DNA of 64,000 bases from RGIG1681 sp017467625 (GTDB taxonomy: Bacteria; Bacillota; Clostridia; Christensenellales; UBA1242): NCBI GenBank assembly GCA_017467625.1, contig JAFUSN010000004.1:124001-188000 (forward strand), given 5' to 3'. Both the position numbers and the translations under genes were made by a program. The stretch's first letter is position 1. Every line of letters begins with the position of its first letter. Shown in pieces: positions 52,188 to 60,661 of this stretch. The notes beneath the pieces are model-generated. The model was not told the DNA's origin. It did no database searches and saw only the letters and a program-made list of their open reading frames with translations.

Positions 52188-52913
52188 ATGAAATTTGAAG
52201 GTAAAAATGCGGTAAAAGAATTGCTTGCAACCAATGGAAAAATTGAAAAAATTATGCTTGCCGATGGAACAAGTGATGCCGATATTCGTGCCATTTTCAA
52301 ACAGGCAAAATCTCTTGGAATTCAAGTTCAATGGGTTCCTAAGGCTGCGCTTGAAAAAGCCAGTGAAACTGGTCATCATCAAGGGGTTATTGCAATTGGC
52401 GCTGAATATGAATATGCCGAGCTTGAAGATGTGATTTCAAAATGTAAAAACGCAGGCAAAGAAATGTTTTTCATTATTCTTGACGAAATTTTGGATCCAC
52501 ATAATCTTGGCTCAATAATAAGAACTGCTGAATGTGCGGGACTAACGGGCGTTATTATTCCGGCACGCCGAAGCGCAATGGTAAATGAAACCGTTGTAAG
52601 AACTTCTGCTGGTGCAACTGCATACATTCCAATTATCAAAGTTCAAAATGTAAACTCTGCAATTGAAACATTAAAAAAATCTAATGTTTGGGTTTATGCG
52701 CTTGATATGGCCGGCGAACCAATGGGGAAAACCAACCTAACTGGAAATCTTGCACTTGTTGTTGGAAACGAAGGAGATGGAGTTCATTCGTTAACTCGCA
52801 AAACATGTGATGGAGTTATTTCAATTCCAATGTTTGGAAACTTAAATTCACTTAATGCAAGTGTCAGTGCAGGAATTGCAATTTACGAAGCTGTTAGACA
52901 AAGGAGCAAGTAA
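52188..52913 (+). CDS. rlmB: 23S rRNA 2'-O-methyltransferase RlmB (TrmH/SpoU family)
   Basis: 241 residues. N-terminal substrate-binding domain (GKNAVKELLAT) and a SPOUT knot with motifs ILDEILDPHNLGSIIRTAEC, VVGNEGDGVH and FGNLNSLNASVSAGIAIYE. It methylates G2251 in the peptidyl-transferase P loop (family knowledge). GGAGTT precedes the ATG, 18 bases after mrnC. A short gap leads to the next gene. Confidence 0.95.
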   Translation: MKFEGKNAVKELLATNGKIEKIMLADGTSDADIRAIFKQAKSLGIQVQWVPKAALEKASETGHHQGVIAIGAEYEYAELEDVISKCKNAGKEMFFIILDEILDPHNLGSIIRTAECAGLTGVIIPARRSAMVNETVVRTSAGATAYIPIIKVQNVNSAIETLKKSNVWVYALDMAGEPMGKTNLTGNLALVVGNEGDGVHSLTRKTCDGVISIPMFGNLNSLNASVSAGIAIYEAVRQRSK

Positions 52914-52914
52914 C

Positions 52915-53469
52915 TTGAAAGAAGTAAAATCTAGTGATATAATCAAAATTGTTGATAAATATTCTGGGTTTGTGAATTCGCTTTGCAGAAGATATTTTTT
53001 AATTGGTGGCACACATGAAGATCTTTATGAAGAGGGAATCATTGGAATTTTAGAAGCAATAAGAAATTTTAAAGGTGAAAGTCTTTTTTCAGAAGAGTTT
53101 GACATATTTGTAAAACTTTGTGTAAAAAGACAAGTTATTGATGCAATCAAAAAATCCAACACAAAAAAAAGTAAAGTTTTAAACGAGGCTGTTGCACTTG
53201 AAATTACACTTGAAAGTGGAGAGGAAAGAAACATTCTTGAAACTTTTCAAGACCCCACAACTTCCAACGATCCACTTGACTTAATTTTAGATTCAGAAAA
53301 GTTTAATGAAAATCTAGAAAAATGCAAAAAAAAGCTAAGTAAACTTGAAATTGAAGTATTAAACCAGTATTTATCAGGAAAAAAGCAAAGTGAAATTGCT
53401 GAATCATTAAACAAAACAACCAAAAGCATTGACGACACAATTCAAAGAATAAAAGGAAAAATGAAATAA
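52915..53469 (+). CDS. sigH: RNA polymerase sigma factor, SigH/Spo0H-like (TTG start)
   Basis: About 184 residues. Sigma-70 region 2 shows YSGFVNSLCRRYFLIG and EDLYEEGIIGILEAIRNF, the latter close to the DLIQEGMIGLxKAIRxF of SigH; region 4 shows LSKLEIEVLNQYLSGKKQSEIAESLNKT with the HTH. A frame from 52855 lies inside rlmB; AGGAG at 52902-52906 stands 8 bases before a TTG at 52915, the preferred start. The order mrnC-rlmB-sigH supports the name, though yacP/rae1 is missing. SigH drives sporulation and competence entry in relatives; here this is inference. Confidence 0.85.
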   Translation: MKEVKSSDIIKIVDKYSGFVNSLCRRYFLIGGTHEDLYEEGIIGILEAIRNFKGESLFSEEFDIFVKLCVKRQVIDAIKKSNTKKSKVLNEAVALEITLESGEERNILETFQDPTTSNDPLDLILDSEKFNENLEKCKKKLSKLEIEVLNQYLSGKKQSEIAESLNKTTKSIDDTIQRIKGKMK

Positions 53470-53479
53470 GGAGAAGAAT

Positions 53480-54619
53480 ATGTATTTAGCTCTTTACAGA
53501 AAATACAGACCTCAAACTTTTGATGAGGTTATTGGTCAAAATCACATTGTAACCACTTTAAAAAACCAAATTAAGATGGATAAAATTTCACATGCGTATT
53601 TGTTCACTGGAAGCAGGGGAACTGGGAAAACCAGTACAGCAAAAATTTTTGCTAGAGCAATCAATTGTGAAAATAATGTAAATGGTTCACCATGTGGCAA
53701 ATGTGAAACATGCAAAGCACTTTGTGGAAACAATATTGATGTGCTTGAAATTGATGCCGCATCAAACAATGGAGTTGATGAAGTTAGAGATCTTCGTGAA
53801 AAAGTTAAATATCCACCAGTTGTCGGTAAATATAAAGTGTATATCATTGACGAAGTTCACATGCTTACGGGCGCTGCATTTAATGCTCTTTTAAAAACTC
53901 TTGAAGAGCCTCCTCAAAATGTTGTGTTTATTTTAGCAACCACTGAAGTTCATAAGCTTCCGGCAACAATTCTTTCAAGATGTTTAAGGTTTGATTTTAA
54001 ACTTGTTTCAGTTGATGAATTATCAAGTTTGCTTGCAAAAGTTTTAAATGAGGAACAAATCAAATTTGAATCAGAGGCAATTAATATAATTGCAAGAGCA
54101 GCAGAAGGAAGCGTTCGTGACATGCTTTCAATTGCTGACCGCTGTGTTTCATTTGCCGGTGATAATTTAACTTACAGCAAGGTTGTTGAAATTTTGGGTG
54201 TTTCTGAAAAAGAAGAACTCATTTCAATCACAAATTTGTTATTGTCCAAAAACACAGGAGAAACACTTGTTGAACTTGATAAAATTTTAGCAAGTGGGAA
54301 AAATCCGTTGGTGTTTGCAAACAACCTGGTTTCTTATTTAAGGGATTTGCTTATTTTATACACAATGGGCGACAAGGCAAAAAACATCATTATGGCCAAA
54401 AGTGATGAATATGAAAAAATGAAGCTTCAAGCTACAAAAGAAAATTACGATGAAATTGTAAGTGCAGTTGAAATTTTAAGTGAAATTGAGCAAGATCTTC
54501 GTTATAGTAATCTTCCAAAAATGGTGCTTGAAGCAGCAACAATAAAAATTATTAACGAAAACTCACTTTTGAAAAGAGTTGAAAAACTTGAAGAAATTGT
54601 AAATAAGTTTCCCAGATAA
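53480..54619 (+). CDS. dnaX: DNA polymerase III gamma/tau subunit, frame 1 (gamma-like form)
   Basis: 379 residues up to a TAA at 54617-54619. The clamp-loader ATPase starts YRPQTFDEVIGQNHIV; Walker A GSRGTGKTS near residue 44, zinc cysteines in PCGKCETCKALCGN, Walker B YIIDEVHML, and the SRC motif ATILSRCLRF. Domain III ends with LEEIVNKFPR, shorter than a full tau. The +1 frame carries on without a stop for 136 further residues (see the following feature). GGAGAAG precedes the ATG. Either a programmed frameshift yields both gamma and tau, or one base is inserted. Confidence 0.93.
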   Translation: MYLALYRKYRPQTFDEVIGQNHIVTTLKNQIKMDKISHAYLFTGSRGTGKTSTAKIFARAINCENNVNGSPCGKCETCKALCGNNIDVLEIDAASNNGVDEVRDLREKVKYPPVVGKYKVYIIDEVHMLTGAAFNALLKTLEEPPQNVVFILATTEVHKLPATILSRCLRFDFKLVSVDELSSLLAKVLNEEQIKFESEAINIIARAAEGSVRDMLSIADRCVSFAGDNLTYSKVVEILGVSEKEELISITNLLLSKNTGETLVELDKILASGKNPLVFANNLVSYLRDLLILYTMGDKAKNIIMAKSDEYEKMKLQATKENYDEIVSAVEILSEIEQDLRYSNLPKMVLEAATIKIINENSLLKRVEKLEEIVNKFPR

Positions 54620-54620
54620 A
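54604..54620 (+). promoter_or_regulatory. dnaX: Candidate +1 programmed frameshift site in dnaX
   Basis: The zero frame reads AAG TTT CCC AGA TAA. A +1 slip of the P-site tRNA-Pro from CCC to CCA opens GAT AAA CGC and the tau tail. CCC, a rarely preferred codon in such AT-rich genomes, would be read by near-cognate tRNA-Pro(UGG), a known +1 slip situation. An assembly or sequencing insertion in the TTTCCC run is the alternative. Confidence 0.5.
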
Positions 54621-55025
54621 CGCCCAAGCGAAGAAAAATTAAAAGAACTTAAAACTGAACTTGAGGAAATTAAATCACAAACTAAACTGGTTCAGTTTGA
54701 AAATTCAAAAACAAATTCAGAATCACAAAATCCAGAAATAAAACTTTTAAGTGAGCTCCTTGGAACGCTTCGAAAAGAAAAACAAATGGCTCTGCTTGTA
54801 ATTTGCAGGCAAATACGAAAAATTGAAATAGTGAATGGAGTTGCGGTTATTTCAGGTGAAAATGATTCAGTTTATGAAATTGAAAGTGATGAAAAATATA
54901 ATTTAGAAATCACAAAATTTTTTAGAGATAGGAACTTGGGCTTTAAAATACAAAAAAGGACTTCAATTGAACAGAAAATTGAAGAACTAAAAAAATATTT
55001 AGGCGATAAGCTAAAAGTTGAATAA
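54615..55025 (+). CDS. dnaX: C-terminal tau segment of dnaX in the +1 frame
   Basis: 136 codons open from the +1 frame at 54615 to the stop at 55023-55025; there is no independent start with a ribosome-binding site, although an ATG occurs at 54786. The first half is charged and linker-like (SEEKLKELKTELEEIKSQT), the second half has LLSELLGTLRKEKQMALLV and VAVISGENDSVYEIES, a compact C-terminal domain as in tau proteins, which bind DnaB and the polymerase alpha subunit. Full tau by frameshift would be about 514 residues. Confidence 0.8.
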   Translation, partial: DKRPSEEKLKELKTELEEIKSQTKLVQFENSKTNSESQNPEIKLLSELLGTLRKEKQMALLVICRQIRKIEIVNGVAVISGENDSVYEIESDEKYNLEITKFFRDRNLGFKIQKRTSIEQKIEELKKYLGDKLKVE

Positions 55026-55073
55026 TAGTTTGAAAAATAATAAATTGTTAGTATAATAGTTATGAGGTGAATT

Positions 55074-55397
55074 ATGAATAATAGATTTGGTGGATTTGGT
55101 GGTCCAAACAATATGCAGGCAATGATGCGCCAAGCACAAAAGCTTCAACAAGAGGCAATGCAAGCAAAGCAAGAGGTTGAAGAAACAGTTTTTGAAGGCA
55201 GTGCAAGCGGTGGTTTAGTTACTGTTGAAATCAATGGAAAATATGAAATGCTTTCTGTTAAAATTAAGCCAGAGGTTGTTGACCCTGAAGATGTTGAAAT
55301 GCTTGAAGATTTGGTGGTTGCTGCCTACAATGACGCATCAAACAAAGTTGAAGTTAAAAAGAATGAAAAACTTGGTTCATTTGGGGGCTTAATTTAG
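55074..55397 (+). CDS. ybaB: Nucleoid-associated protein YbaB/EbfC
   Basis: 107 residues, the family size. NMQAMMRQAQKLQQEAMQAKQEVEE is the start of the helical tweezers; FEGSASGGLVTVEINGKYE and IKPEVVDPEDVEMLEDLVVAAYNDA are the conserved core. Binds DNA as a dimer. Its position between dnaX and recR is conserved across bacteria. GAGGTGAATT precedes the ATG. The last base of its stop is the first of the recR GTG. Confidence 0.95.
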   Translation: MNNRFGGFGGPNNMQAMMRQAQKLQQEAMQAKQEVEETVFEGSASGGLVTVEINGKYEMLSVKIKPEVVDPEDVEMLEDLVVAAYNDASNKVEVKKNEKLGSFGGLI

Positions 55398-55993
55398 TGG
55401 ACATAAATCAAATTGGACCAATTGCAAAACTTATCAATGAGTTTTCAAGGCTTCCAAGTGTTGGCAAAAAAACAGCTGAAAGGTATGCTTATCATGTAAT
55501 TAAATCAAGTGATGATTATGCCCGTAGTCTTGCTGATGCAATTTTAGAAGTTAAGGGAAAAATTAAGTTTTGTGAGGTGTGTGGAAATTACACAGATGTT
55601 TCACCTTGTAAAATTTGCAGCACGCGCGAAGCTAAAATTTTGTGTGTTGTGAAAGAGCCAAAAGATGCTATGGCAATTGAAAAGTCGGGCGTGTTTAATG
55701 GTCAATATCATATTCTGCATGGAACAATCAACCCTCTTGCTGGTATTGGTCCAAACGATATTAGAATTAAAGAATTGTTAAACAGGCTTTCGGCTGGTGA
55801 AACAAATGAAGTTATTATTGCAACTAACCCCGATGTTGAAGGTGAGGCAACAGCCATGTATATTGCAAAACTCATAAAGCCACTTGATATAAAAGTAACA
55901 AGAATTGCACAGGGAATTTCAATGGGAAGTGAACTTGAATATGCAGATGAAGTTACACTTTCAAAGGCACTGTCAGACAGGAAAGAAATTTAA
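55397..55993 (+). CDS. recR: Recombination protein RecR (GTG start)
   Basis: 198 residues, the family size. The HhH region is LINEFSRLPSVGKKTAERYAYH; the zinc finger is CEVCGNYTDVSPCKIC; the Toprim domain contains VVKEPKDAMAIEKSGVFNGQYHILHG and NPDVEGEATAMYIA. Works with RecO and RecF to load RecA at gaps. It begins at a GTG overlapping the ybaB stop (TAGTG), with GGGGG upstream. Last gene of the mrnC to recR run. Confidence 0.96.
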   Translation: MDINQIGPIAKLINEFSRLPSVGKKTAERYAYHVIKSSDDYARSLADAILEVKGKIKFCEVCGNYTDVSPCKICSTREAKILCVVKEPKDAMAIEKSGVFNGQYHILHGTINPLAGIGPNDIRIKELLNRLSAGETNEVIIATNPDVEGEATAMYIAKLIKPLDIKVTRIAQGISMGSELEYADEVTLSKALSDRKEI

Positions 55994-55998
55994 AACAA

Positions 55999-56030
55999 TA
56001 AAAAATCACTGAAATTCAGTGATTTTTATT
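55999..56030. terminator. Bidirectional terminator after recR
   Basis: AAAAATCACTGAA and TTCAGTGATTTTT, almost a perfect palindrome; overlaps the stop of the minus-strand transglutaminase-like gene. Confidence 0.85.
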
Positions 56031-56861
56031 TTTGATGTTTAAAAGTTCTTTATAGGAATAATTTTTCATGTCGTTTGCCCACAATCTGCTTTTGCTTAAC
56101 AAATTATCATCAATTAAAAAATATTTGTTTTCTTCGTTATTTAAATCCCATGTAACATCAACATGTTTCCATTTTCCATCAATGAAAACCTGATTCCAGG
56201 CATGAGCTTGAGAGTCTAAAATATATCCATGGATAATTTTACATTTCACATTAGCTCTGTCTAAAATAAATTTAAAAGCATTTGCAATTCCAGAGCAAAC
56301 TGCATTGTGATTTACCAAGCATCCATAAATTGTGTAGGCTGAATCATCTGAAAGAAAAAAGTTTTTGGCGCCATATTTATAGGTCGTATTTTTTCTTAAA
56401 TAATTGTAAACAAATTTAATTTTTTCAAAATCTGTTTTTCCTTTAATCAAATTTAAAATTTTAGTAGCTTCTGCTTCAACCTGAATAATTTTAGCATTCA
56501 CATTTTCAGTGTATTCAATTTCTGTAAGTTGATAAACAGGAAGAGTGTAAAAAATTTCAGGATGATCAATTTTAAGGCATTTATAAATTAAAATTTTGTT
56601 TTCATTTGATGAAAATCGTACTTTTTTTGGAAGAAGAAGAAAATTAATATTGTGTTTCAAATTTTTAAGTGTATCATAAAGAACATCATAAAAAATTTTA
56701 TCAGTATTGCTTAATTGTTCTCTGTAATAGCAATAAACACCGTCAAGCCATCCATCATGTGACTGCTTTGGTTGTTTCTTTTTCTTTTTACAGTAAATAA
56801 GTATATAGATTGATGGTGAAAAAATAAATAAAAATAGAAATATAAAAGATAATATAGTCAT
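56016..56861 (-). CDS. Transglutaminase-like membrane-anchored protein
   Basis: 281 residues. One N-terminal helix (ILSFIFLFLFIFSPSIYILI) with a basic KKKKK follow-up, then a papain-like transglutaminase core at about 125-260: Cys in HNAVCSGIANAFK, His in SQAHAWNQVFIDGKWKH and Asp in VDVTWD. The triad is intact, so it may be a protease or amidase rather than a crosslinker. It is 2 bases after the end of the HEPN-motif gene, so the two form an operon. Confidence 0.85.
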   Translation of the reverse strand: MTILSFIFLFLFIFSPSIYILIYCKKKKKQPKQSHDGWLDGVYCYYREQLSNTDKIFYDVLYDTLKNLKHNINFLLLPKKVRFSSNENKILIYKCLKIDHPEIFYTLPVYQLTEIEYTENVNAKIIQVEAEATKILNLIKGKTDFEKIKFVYNYLRKNTTYKYGAKNFFLSDDSAYTIYGCLVNHNAVCSGIANAFKFILDRANVKCKIIHGYILDSQAHAWNQVFIDGKWKHVDVTWDLNNEENKYFLIDDNLLSKSRLWANDMKNYSYKELLNIKNKNH

Positions 56862-56863
56862 AA

Positions 56864-58663
56864 TTAATTTTCATTATCTCCTGGTTGACCCTCTGGTTTT
56901 GTTGAAGAATTGTTATTACCTAAAATGTCATTTCTTAAAGTGAAGAAACCTTGCTCTGAAAACAACATAATAAATTCTTCAAGAGTTCCAATTATTGAAG
57001 TGTTGGCATTATCAGAATAAAATTTAACAACAACATCTCTAAATGAAGGGTTGTAGTTGTTTTTTGAAATTGTGTAACTAACATTGCCATGGCAAAGTGC
57101 GTGTCTAATTAAAGTTAAAACATAAGTTTTATCACGAACGTTTTCAATATGTTGAATTTTAGAGTTTTTAACAGACTCTCTGTAATGTATTCCACTAGCA
57201 ACACTTATTGAAGAAATTAAATCACGGTGAGCTTTATATTCATCAGTAAAAATTTTATTATGTGGAAGTTCAGACAAAACTTCTTCATAAAAACCGCTTG
57301 TGATTAATGCGTTGTAAGCATATAAACACATTGTGTTAAAAGCAATGTCAACAGGGGCATGCTTAAGACCATTTAAATCTATCAAATTCATGTTCATAGT
57401 TTCATATTTTAGTTGGTCAAGCAAGATTTTTTCCGTTTGCAAAATGCGTTTGTTGAGATTTTCAAGCTGGGTTTTTTGATATAAAAGCAGTGCTTTATTT
57501 TTAGAAGAAAGGTTTGGACCTTTTAATTCGTAAACAATTTCTTTAATTCGTTTTGCAATCTCTTTCTTTTCATTTGAAAAATCATAATCAGTATCATTAA
57601 AAAATTCAAGTCCATATTCAGGGGTTTTTTCAGTTACGGTTTTTGCGATAAGTTGTTGCAGGTTATATAAAATATTAAAATTAATTGTTTGATATTTATC
57701 TTTTGAATAAATGTTGTCTGCAACAAATTTTGAAACAATTTCAACTCTTTTATCAAATGGCTTAAAGTTAAAATTTGGAAAGCAGGATATATGAGTTTCA
57801 ATGAGTTTTTCAAGATTAGGATTAATGTCATTCCCATATCTTTGTTTTAAAAGAGTAATTAAAGAAGGGACATCTCGTTTGTCTTCAATTGAATTTCTAA
57901 ATGCTTTAAGCCTAACTGATAAATATTCATAAACATCATTAAAACTTACGGTTGGTTTTGAAAAATTTCCCATTTGTGAAAACATTTCTGAAAAACCACG
58001 GAGCCACATTTTTGACACAACAAGTTCGTCATCAAATTTATTTCCAATAAATGTGAGAGTTGAATGCATAATGTATGGAACTGAATGAACAAGTCGGTTT
58101 CTAACGGCTTTCAATGTTTCAAATGATGAAAGCTCGTGGTCAGCATTTGAGGTATATGAAATTGGATCCGTGGAAAGTGTTAACAATCTAACAACTTCTC
58201 CATTAATTTTGTGCTTTTCAATCTTATAGGTTCCATCTTGAATTGTGCATAATGTAATTTCGTTTTGGCTTTGATTTTTTTGCAATTTAACTTTATATGT
58301 TTCAAGCATGTTTTTAGCTTCATCACTGGTTAATTGTTTTAAAACAAAATGTCCGTCTAAAATTTCTTGTGATTCAGACTCTTTTTGTGCTAAATCTTCT
58401 GAAAGGGATTTTTCAAAATTTTGAACAGCCAAAAAGCCTGATGTGTAAACCCAAAAATCTTTTAGATTTAAAACATCAAAATCGTCAAGCTGAATATCTG
58501 TGTTAAATTCAAAAGTATCAATATTTTGATAAATTCTATCTAAAATTTCTAGTTGTCGAAGCGAAAGCGCAATTTTTTGTTTGGATTCTTCAGCTAAATC
58601 AAGCTCATTTTCTCCGCTAAAATTTTCTTCAATTTGGCTACTTTCAATTTCATCAAATTCCAT
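56864..58663 (-). CDS. Uncharacterised protein with two HEPN-type R-x4-H motifs
   Basis: 599 residues, mainly helical, acidic N-terminus. No named family. Two motifs match the HEPN ribonuclease pattern R-x4-6-H: R188-NRLV-H193 in AVRNRLVHS and R520-HALC-H525 in LIRHALCHGNVSY; the second resembles the IRNALxHG of HEPN domains in toxin and CRISPR-linked proteins (family knowledge, recognised by eye). The middle part (210-440) has repeated helical segments. It is transcribed from a promoter with no room for a leader (see findings). It precedes the transglutaminase-like gene and is divergent from an M49-like peptidase gene. Confidence 0.6.
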   Translation of the reverse strand: MEFDEIESSQIEENFSGENELDLAEESKQKIALSLRQLEILDRIYQNIDTFEFNTDIQLDDFDVLNLKDFWVYTSGFLAVQNFEKSLSEDLAQKESESQEILDGHFVLKQLTSDEAKNMLETYKVKLQKNQSQNEITLCTIQDGTYKIEKHKINGEVVRLLTLSTDPISYTSNADHELSSFETLKAVRNRLVHSVPYIMHSTLTFIGNKFDDELVVSKMWLRGFSEMFSQMGNFSKPTVSFNDVYEYLSVRLKAFRNSIEDKRDVPSLITLLKQRYGNDINPNLEKLIETHISCFPNFNFKPFDKRVEIVSKFVADNIYSKDKYQTINFNILYNLQQLIAKTVTEKTPEYGLEFFNDTDYDFSNEKKEIAKRIKEIVYELKGPNLSSKNKALLLYQKTQLENLNKRILQTEKILLDQLKYETMNMNLIDLNGLKHAPVDIAFNTMCLYAYNALITSGFYEEVLSELPHNKIFTDEYKAHRDLISSISVASGIHYRESVKNSKIQHIENVRDKTYVLTLIRHALCHGNVSYTISKNNYNPSFRDVVVKFYSDNANTSIIGTLEEFIMLFSEQGFFTLRNDILGNNNSSTKPEGQPGDNEN

Positions 58664-58669
58664 ATCTTT

Positions 58670-58698
58670 ATTTTACAACCATAGGCTCAATAAGTCAA
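58670..58698 (-). promoter_or_regulatory. Promoter of the HEPN-motif gene, leaderless layout
   Basis: On the minus strand TTGACT, 17 bp, TAAAAT; the -10 ends 6 bases before the ATG at 58661-58663. Only AAAGAT lies between. Confidence 0.6.
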
Positions 58699-58789
58699 TA
58701 TTTAACAAAATATTGGTTTTTTGTTATTTTGCTAAATTTAGTTGTATAAATGGATTTAAAAATATAAAATAATTATATGTGAGGTAAAT

Positions 58790-60523
58790 ATGAAATTTAA
58801 ATTAGCAATGACATTAAAGGAGCTCAAAAAAAGAACATCAAAATCAGCTTATCGACCAGTGAAATTTTTAAAATTAGATTCTCGTGAGGTAAAAAAGCTT
58901 TCAAATGATGATCTTTTAGTTTTAATGCATTTAACAAGGGCGGCCAAACAATTTGATGTAATAAATTTAAAACTTGAAAATCATCATAACCTTGAGTTCT
59001 TGGAATTTTTAAATAAAGAAATTGAAAACGGGAACAAAAAAGCAGTTCTTGCTAAAAAAATGTTTGATTCACAAAAAAGTATGTTTTCACCTGACGCTCT
59101 TGGAAATCAAACTAAACTTGTTTTAAATGTTGAAAGGACTGATGGGCAAGGTTATTTTCCTGAAGACTTGAAGGTTGCGGAGTTTCATGAAATTTTAAGC
59201 CGAATGCTTGATAGGGGTGAAATTGAAAAAGTTCGTGAAATTTTGAACCAGCGATCAATTGTTGTTCGTGATGGAGATGAACTTGTTGCAATTGATTTTG
59301 TTGAGGCCCTTCCTGAATTTCAAATTGTTGCAGATGAACTTGAAAAGGCAATTCATTTTTCAAGCGACAAAAAATTTAACAAATATCTTGAACTTCAAGT
59401 AAAAGCGCTTCGCACCGCAGATCCAAAACTTGATGTTGAGGCAGATAAGGCTTGGGCAAAACTTGACGGTGGAAAATTTGAATTCACAATATGCCGTGAA
59501 TGTTACACTGAAAAGTTGACTAAATCAATTTATGAAAATAAAGAACTTTTAAAGCGCATTGAAGATGCTGGAATCACTGTTTATGCAAAAGACACTCTTG
59601 GTGCACGCGTTGGAATTGTGAATAAAGCTGGAACCAAACTTCTTAAAAAATTAAAACAGCTTTCAACCATTTCTGCAAAGTTTATGCCTTATCAAAATGA
59701 ATATAAAACTGAAGATGAAACTGATGAAATTTCACAAACAGCTGTTGATGTTGACCTTATAACTTTAACTGGTGATGAGGGTGCATATAGGGCAAGTTTG
59801 GTGCTTGCGCAAAATCTTCCAAATGATGACAAACCTTCGCTTGCAGCGGGTGGTGGCAGAAGGAATGTTTATCACAGGCAAGTTAGGTTGGGTGTAAATA
59901 AAAAACTATACAAAAATTTAATAAATGATGAGCAGTTTAAATATTTCAATCCAGATGCAGACCATTGGGCAGTTATTTGTCATGAAAACACACACTCGCT
60001 TGGTCCTCGTTCACATTCTTCTCTTGGGAAATTCAGTTCAATTCTTGAAGAGTATAAGGCCGATATGGGAATGTATGCCTTTTTAGATGAGTTTGTTGCA
60101 GCTGGTGCAATCACAGATGAGCAGAGCAAGGAAATTATTTTAACAAGTTTAACCTATGGTTTTTTAAAGGGGAAACCAACGCTTGATCAAGCACACAGAA
60201 CAAGATCCGTTATGATTTGCAACAGAATGTTTACTGAAAAAGCAATCACACTTGATGATGACGGAAAATTAAAATTCAATTTTGAAAAAGTTAAAGCAGT
60301 AACAAAACAAATGATGAGAGAAGTTATTCGTCTTCAAATTGATCGTGATGTTGAAAAAGCGAGAGAGTATGTTGAAAAGTGGTTTGTTTGGTCAAATGAA
60401 ATTCAACATATTGCTGATATAATCAATAAGCTCAGCAAAAAACTTAACGGCTATTTAAGTCAGCCACTTGCAGATGCAATGCTTGAAGATAATTTTGAAG
60501 AAATTTTAAAAACGCGAAAATAA
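58790..60523 (+). CDS. Putative zinc metallopeptidase, dipeptidyl-peptidase III (M49)-like
   Basis: 577 residues. The zinc motif is CHENTHSLGP at about 397-406 (H398, E399, H402), with a downstream EEYKAD (about 420-425) supplying the third ligand. M49 enzymes have HExxGH with one inserted residue; the bacterial DPP-III-like branch has HExxHxLGP plus EExKAD, which fits here. N-terminal part includes DGQGYFPEDLKVAEF, as in that branch. No signal peptide, so cytoplasmic. GTGAGGTAAAT precedes the ATG. Single gene with its own terminator. Confidence 0.7.
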   Translation: MKFKLAMTLKELKKRTSKSAYRPVKFLKLDSREVKKLSNDDLLVLMHLTRAAKQFDVINLKLENHHNLEFLEFLNKEIENGNKKAVLAKKMFDSQKSMFSPDALGNQTKLVLNVERTDGQGYFPEDLKVAEFHEILSRMLDRGEIEKVREILNQRSIVVRDGDELVAIDFVEALPEFQIVADELEKAIHFSSDKKFNKYLELQVKALRTADPKLDVEADKAWAKLDGGKFEFTICRECYTEKLTKSIYENKELLKRIEDAGITVYAKDTLGARVGIVNKAGTKLLKKLKQLSTISAKFMPYQNEYKTEDETDEISQTAVDVDLITLTGDEGAYRASLVLAQNLPNDDKPSLAAGGGRRNVYHRQVRLGVNKKLYKNLINDEQFKYFNPDADHWAVICHENTHSLGPRSHSSLGKFSSILEEYKADMGMYAFLDEFVAAGAITDEQSKEIILTSLTYGFLKGKPTLDQAHRTRSVMICNRMFTEKAITLDDDGKLKFNFEKVKAVTKQMMREVIRLQIDRDVEKAREYVEKWFVWSNEIQHIADIINKLSKKLNGYLSQPLADAMLEDNFEEILKTRK

Positions 60524-60551
60524 AAGTGGAGGAAACCCTCCACTTTTTTTA
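60520..60551 (+). terminator. Terminator of the M49-like gene
   Basis: AAAAGTGGAGG and CCTCCACTTTT arms, loop AAAC, then T residues. Confidence 0.9.
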
Positions 60552-60642
60552 TCAAACCATGGGGAAATCAAAATAAACCTTTGTGATTAAAATTTTTGAA
60601 ATTTTATATATGAGAAAAATTCTCGCCAAAATCACACTGTTT

Positions 60643-60661
60643 ATAGGTCAAGTTGACCTAT
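60643..60661. promoter_or_regulatory. Perfect palindrome, possible operator
   Basis: ATAGGTCAA, one base, TTGACCTAT: a 9-bp perfect inverted repeat with a single-base centre, too tight for a hairpin terminator. It lies 89 bp before the -35 of the next gene. Typical of a dimeric regulator site; the regulator is unknown. Confidence 0.45.

Noticed and set aside
52855..52914. Longer sigH starting inside rlmB
   Set aside because: The extra 20 residues are the rlmB sequence in another frame; AGGAG plus TTG at 52915 fits better.
54786..55025. Separate 79-codon gene after dnaX
   Set aside because: No ribosome-binding site, and the open frame extends upstream to the dnaX stop; it reads as the tau tail.
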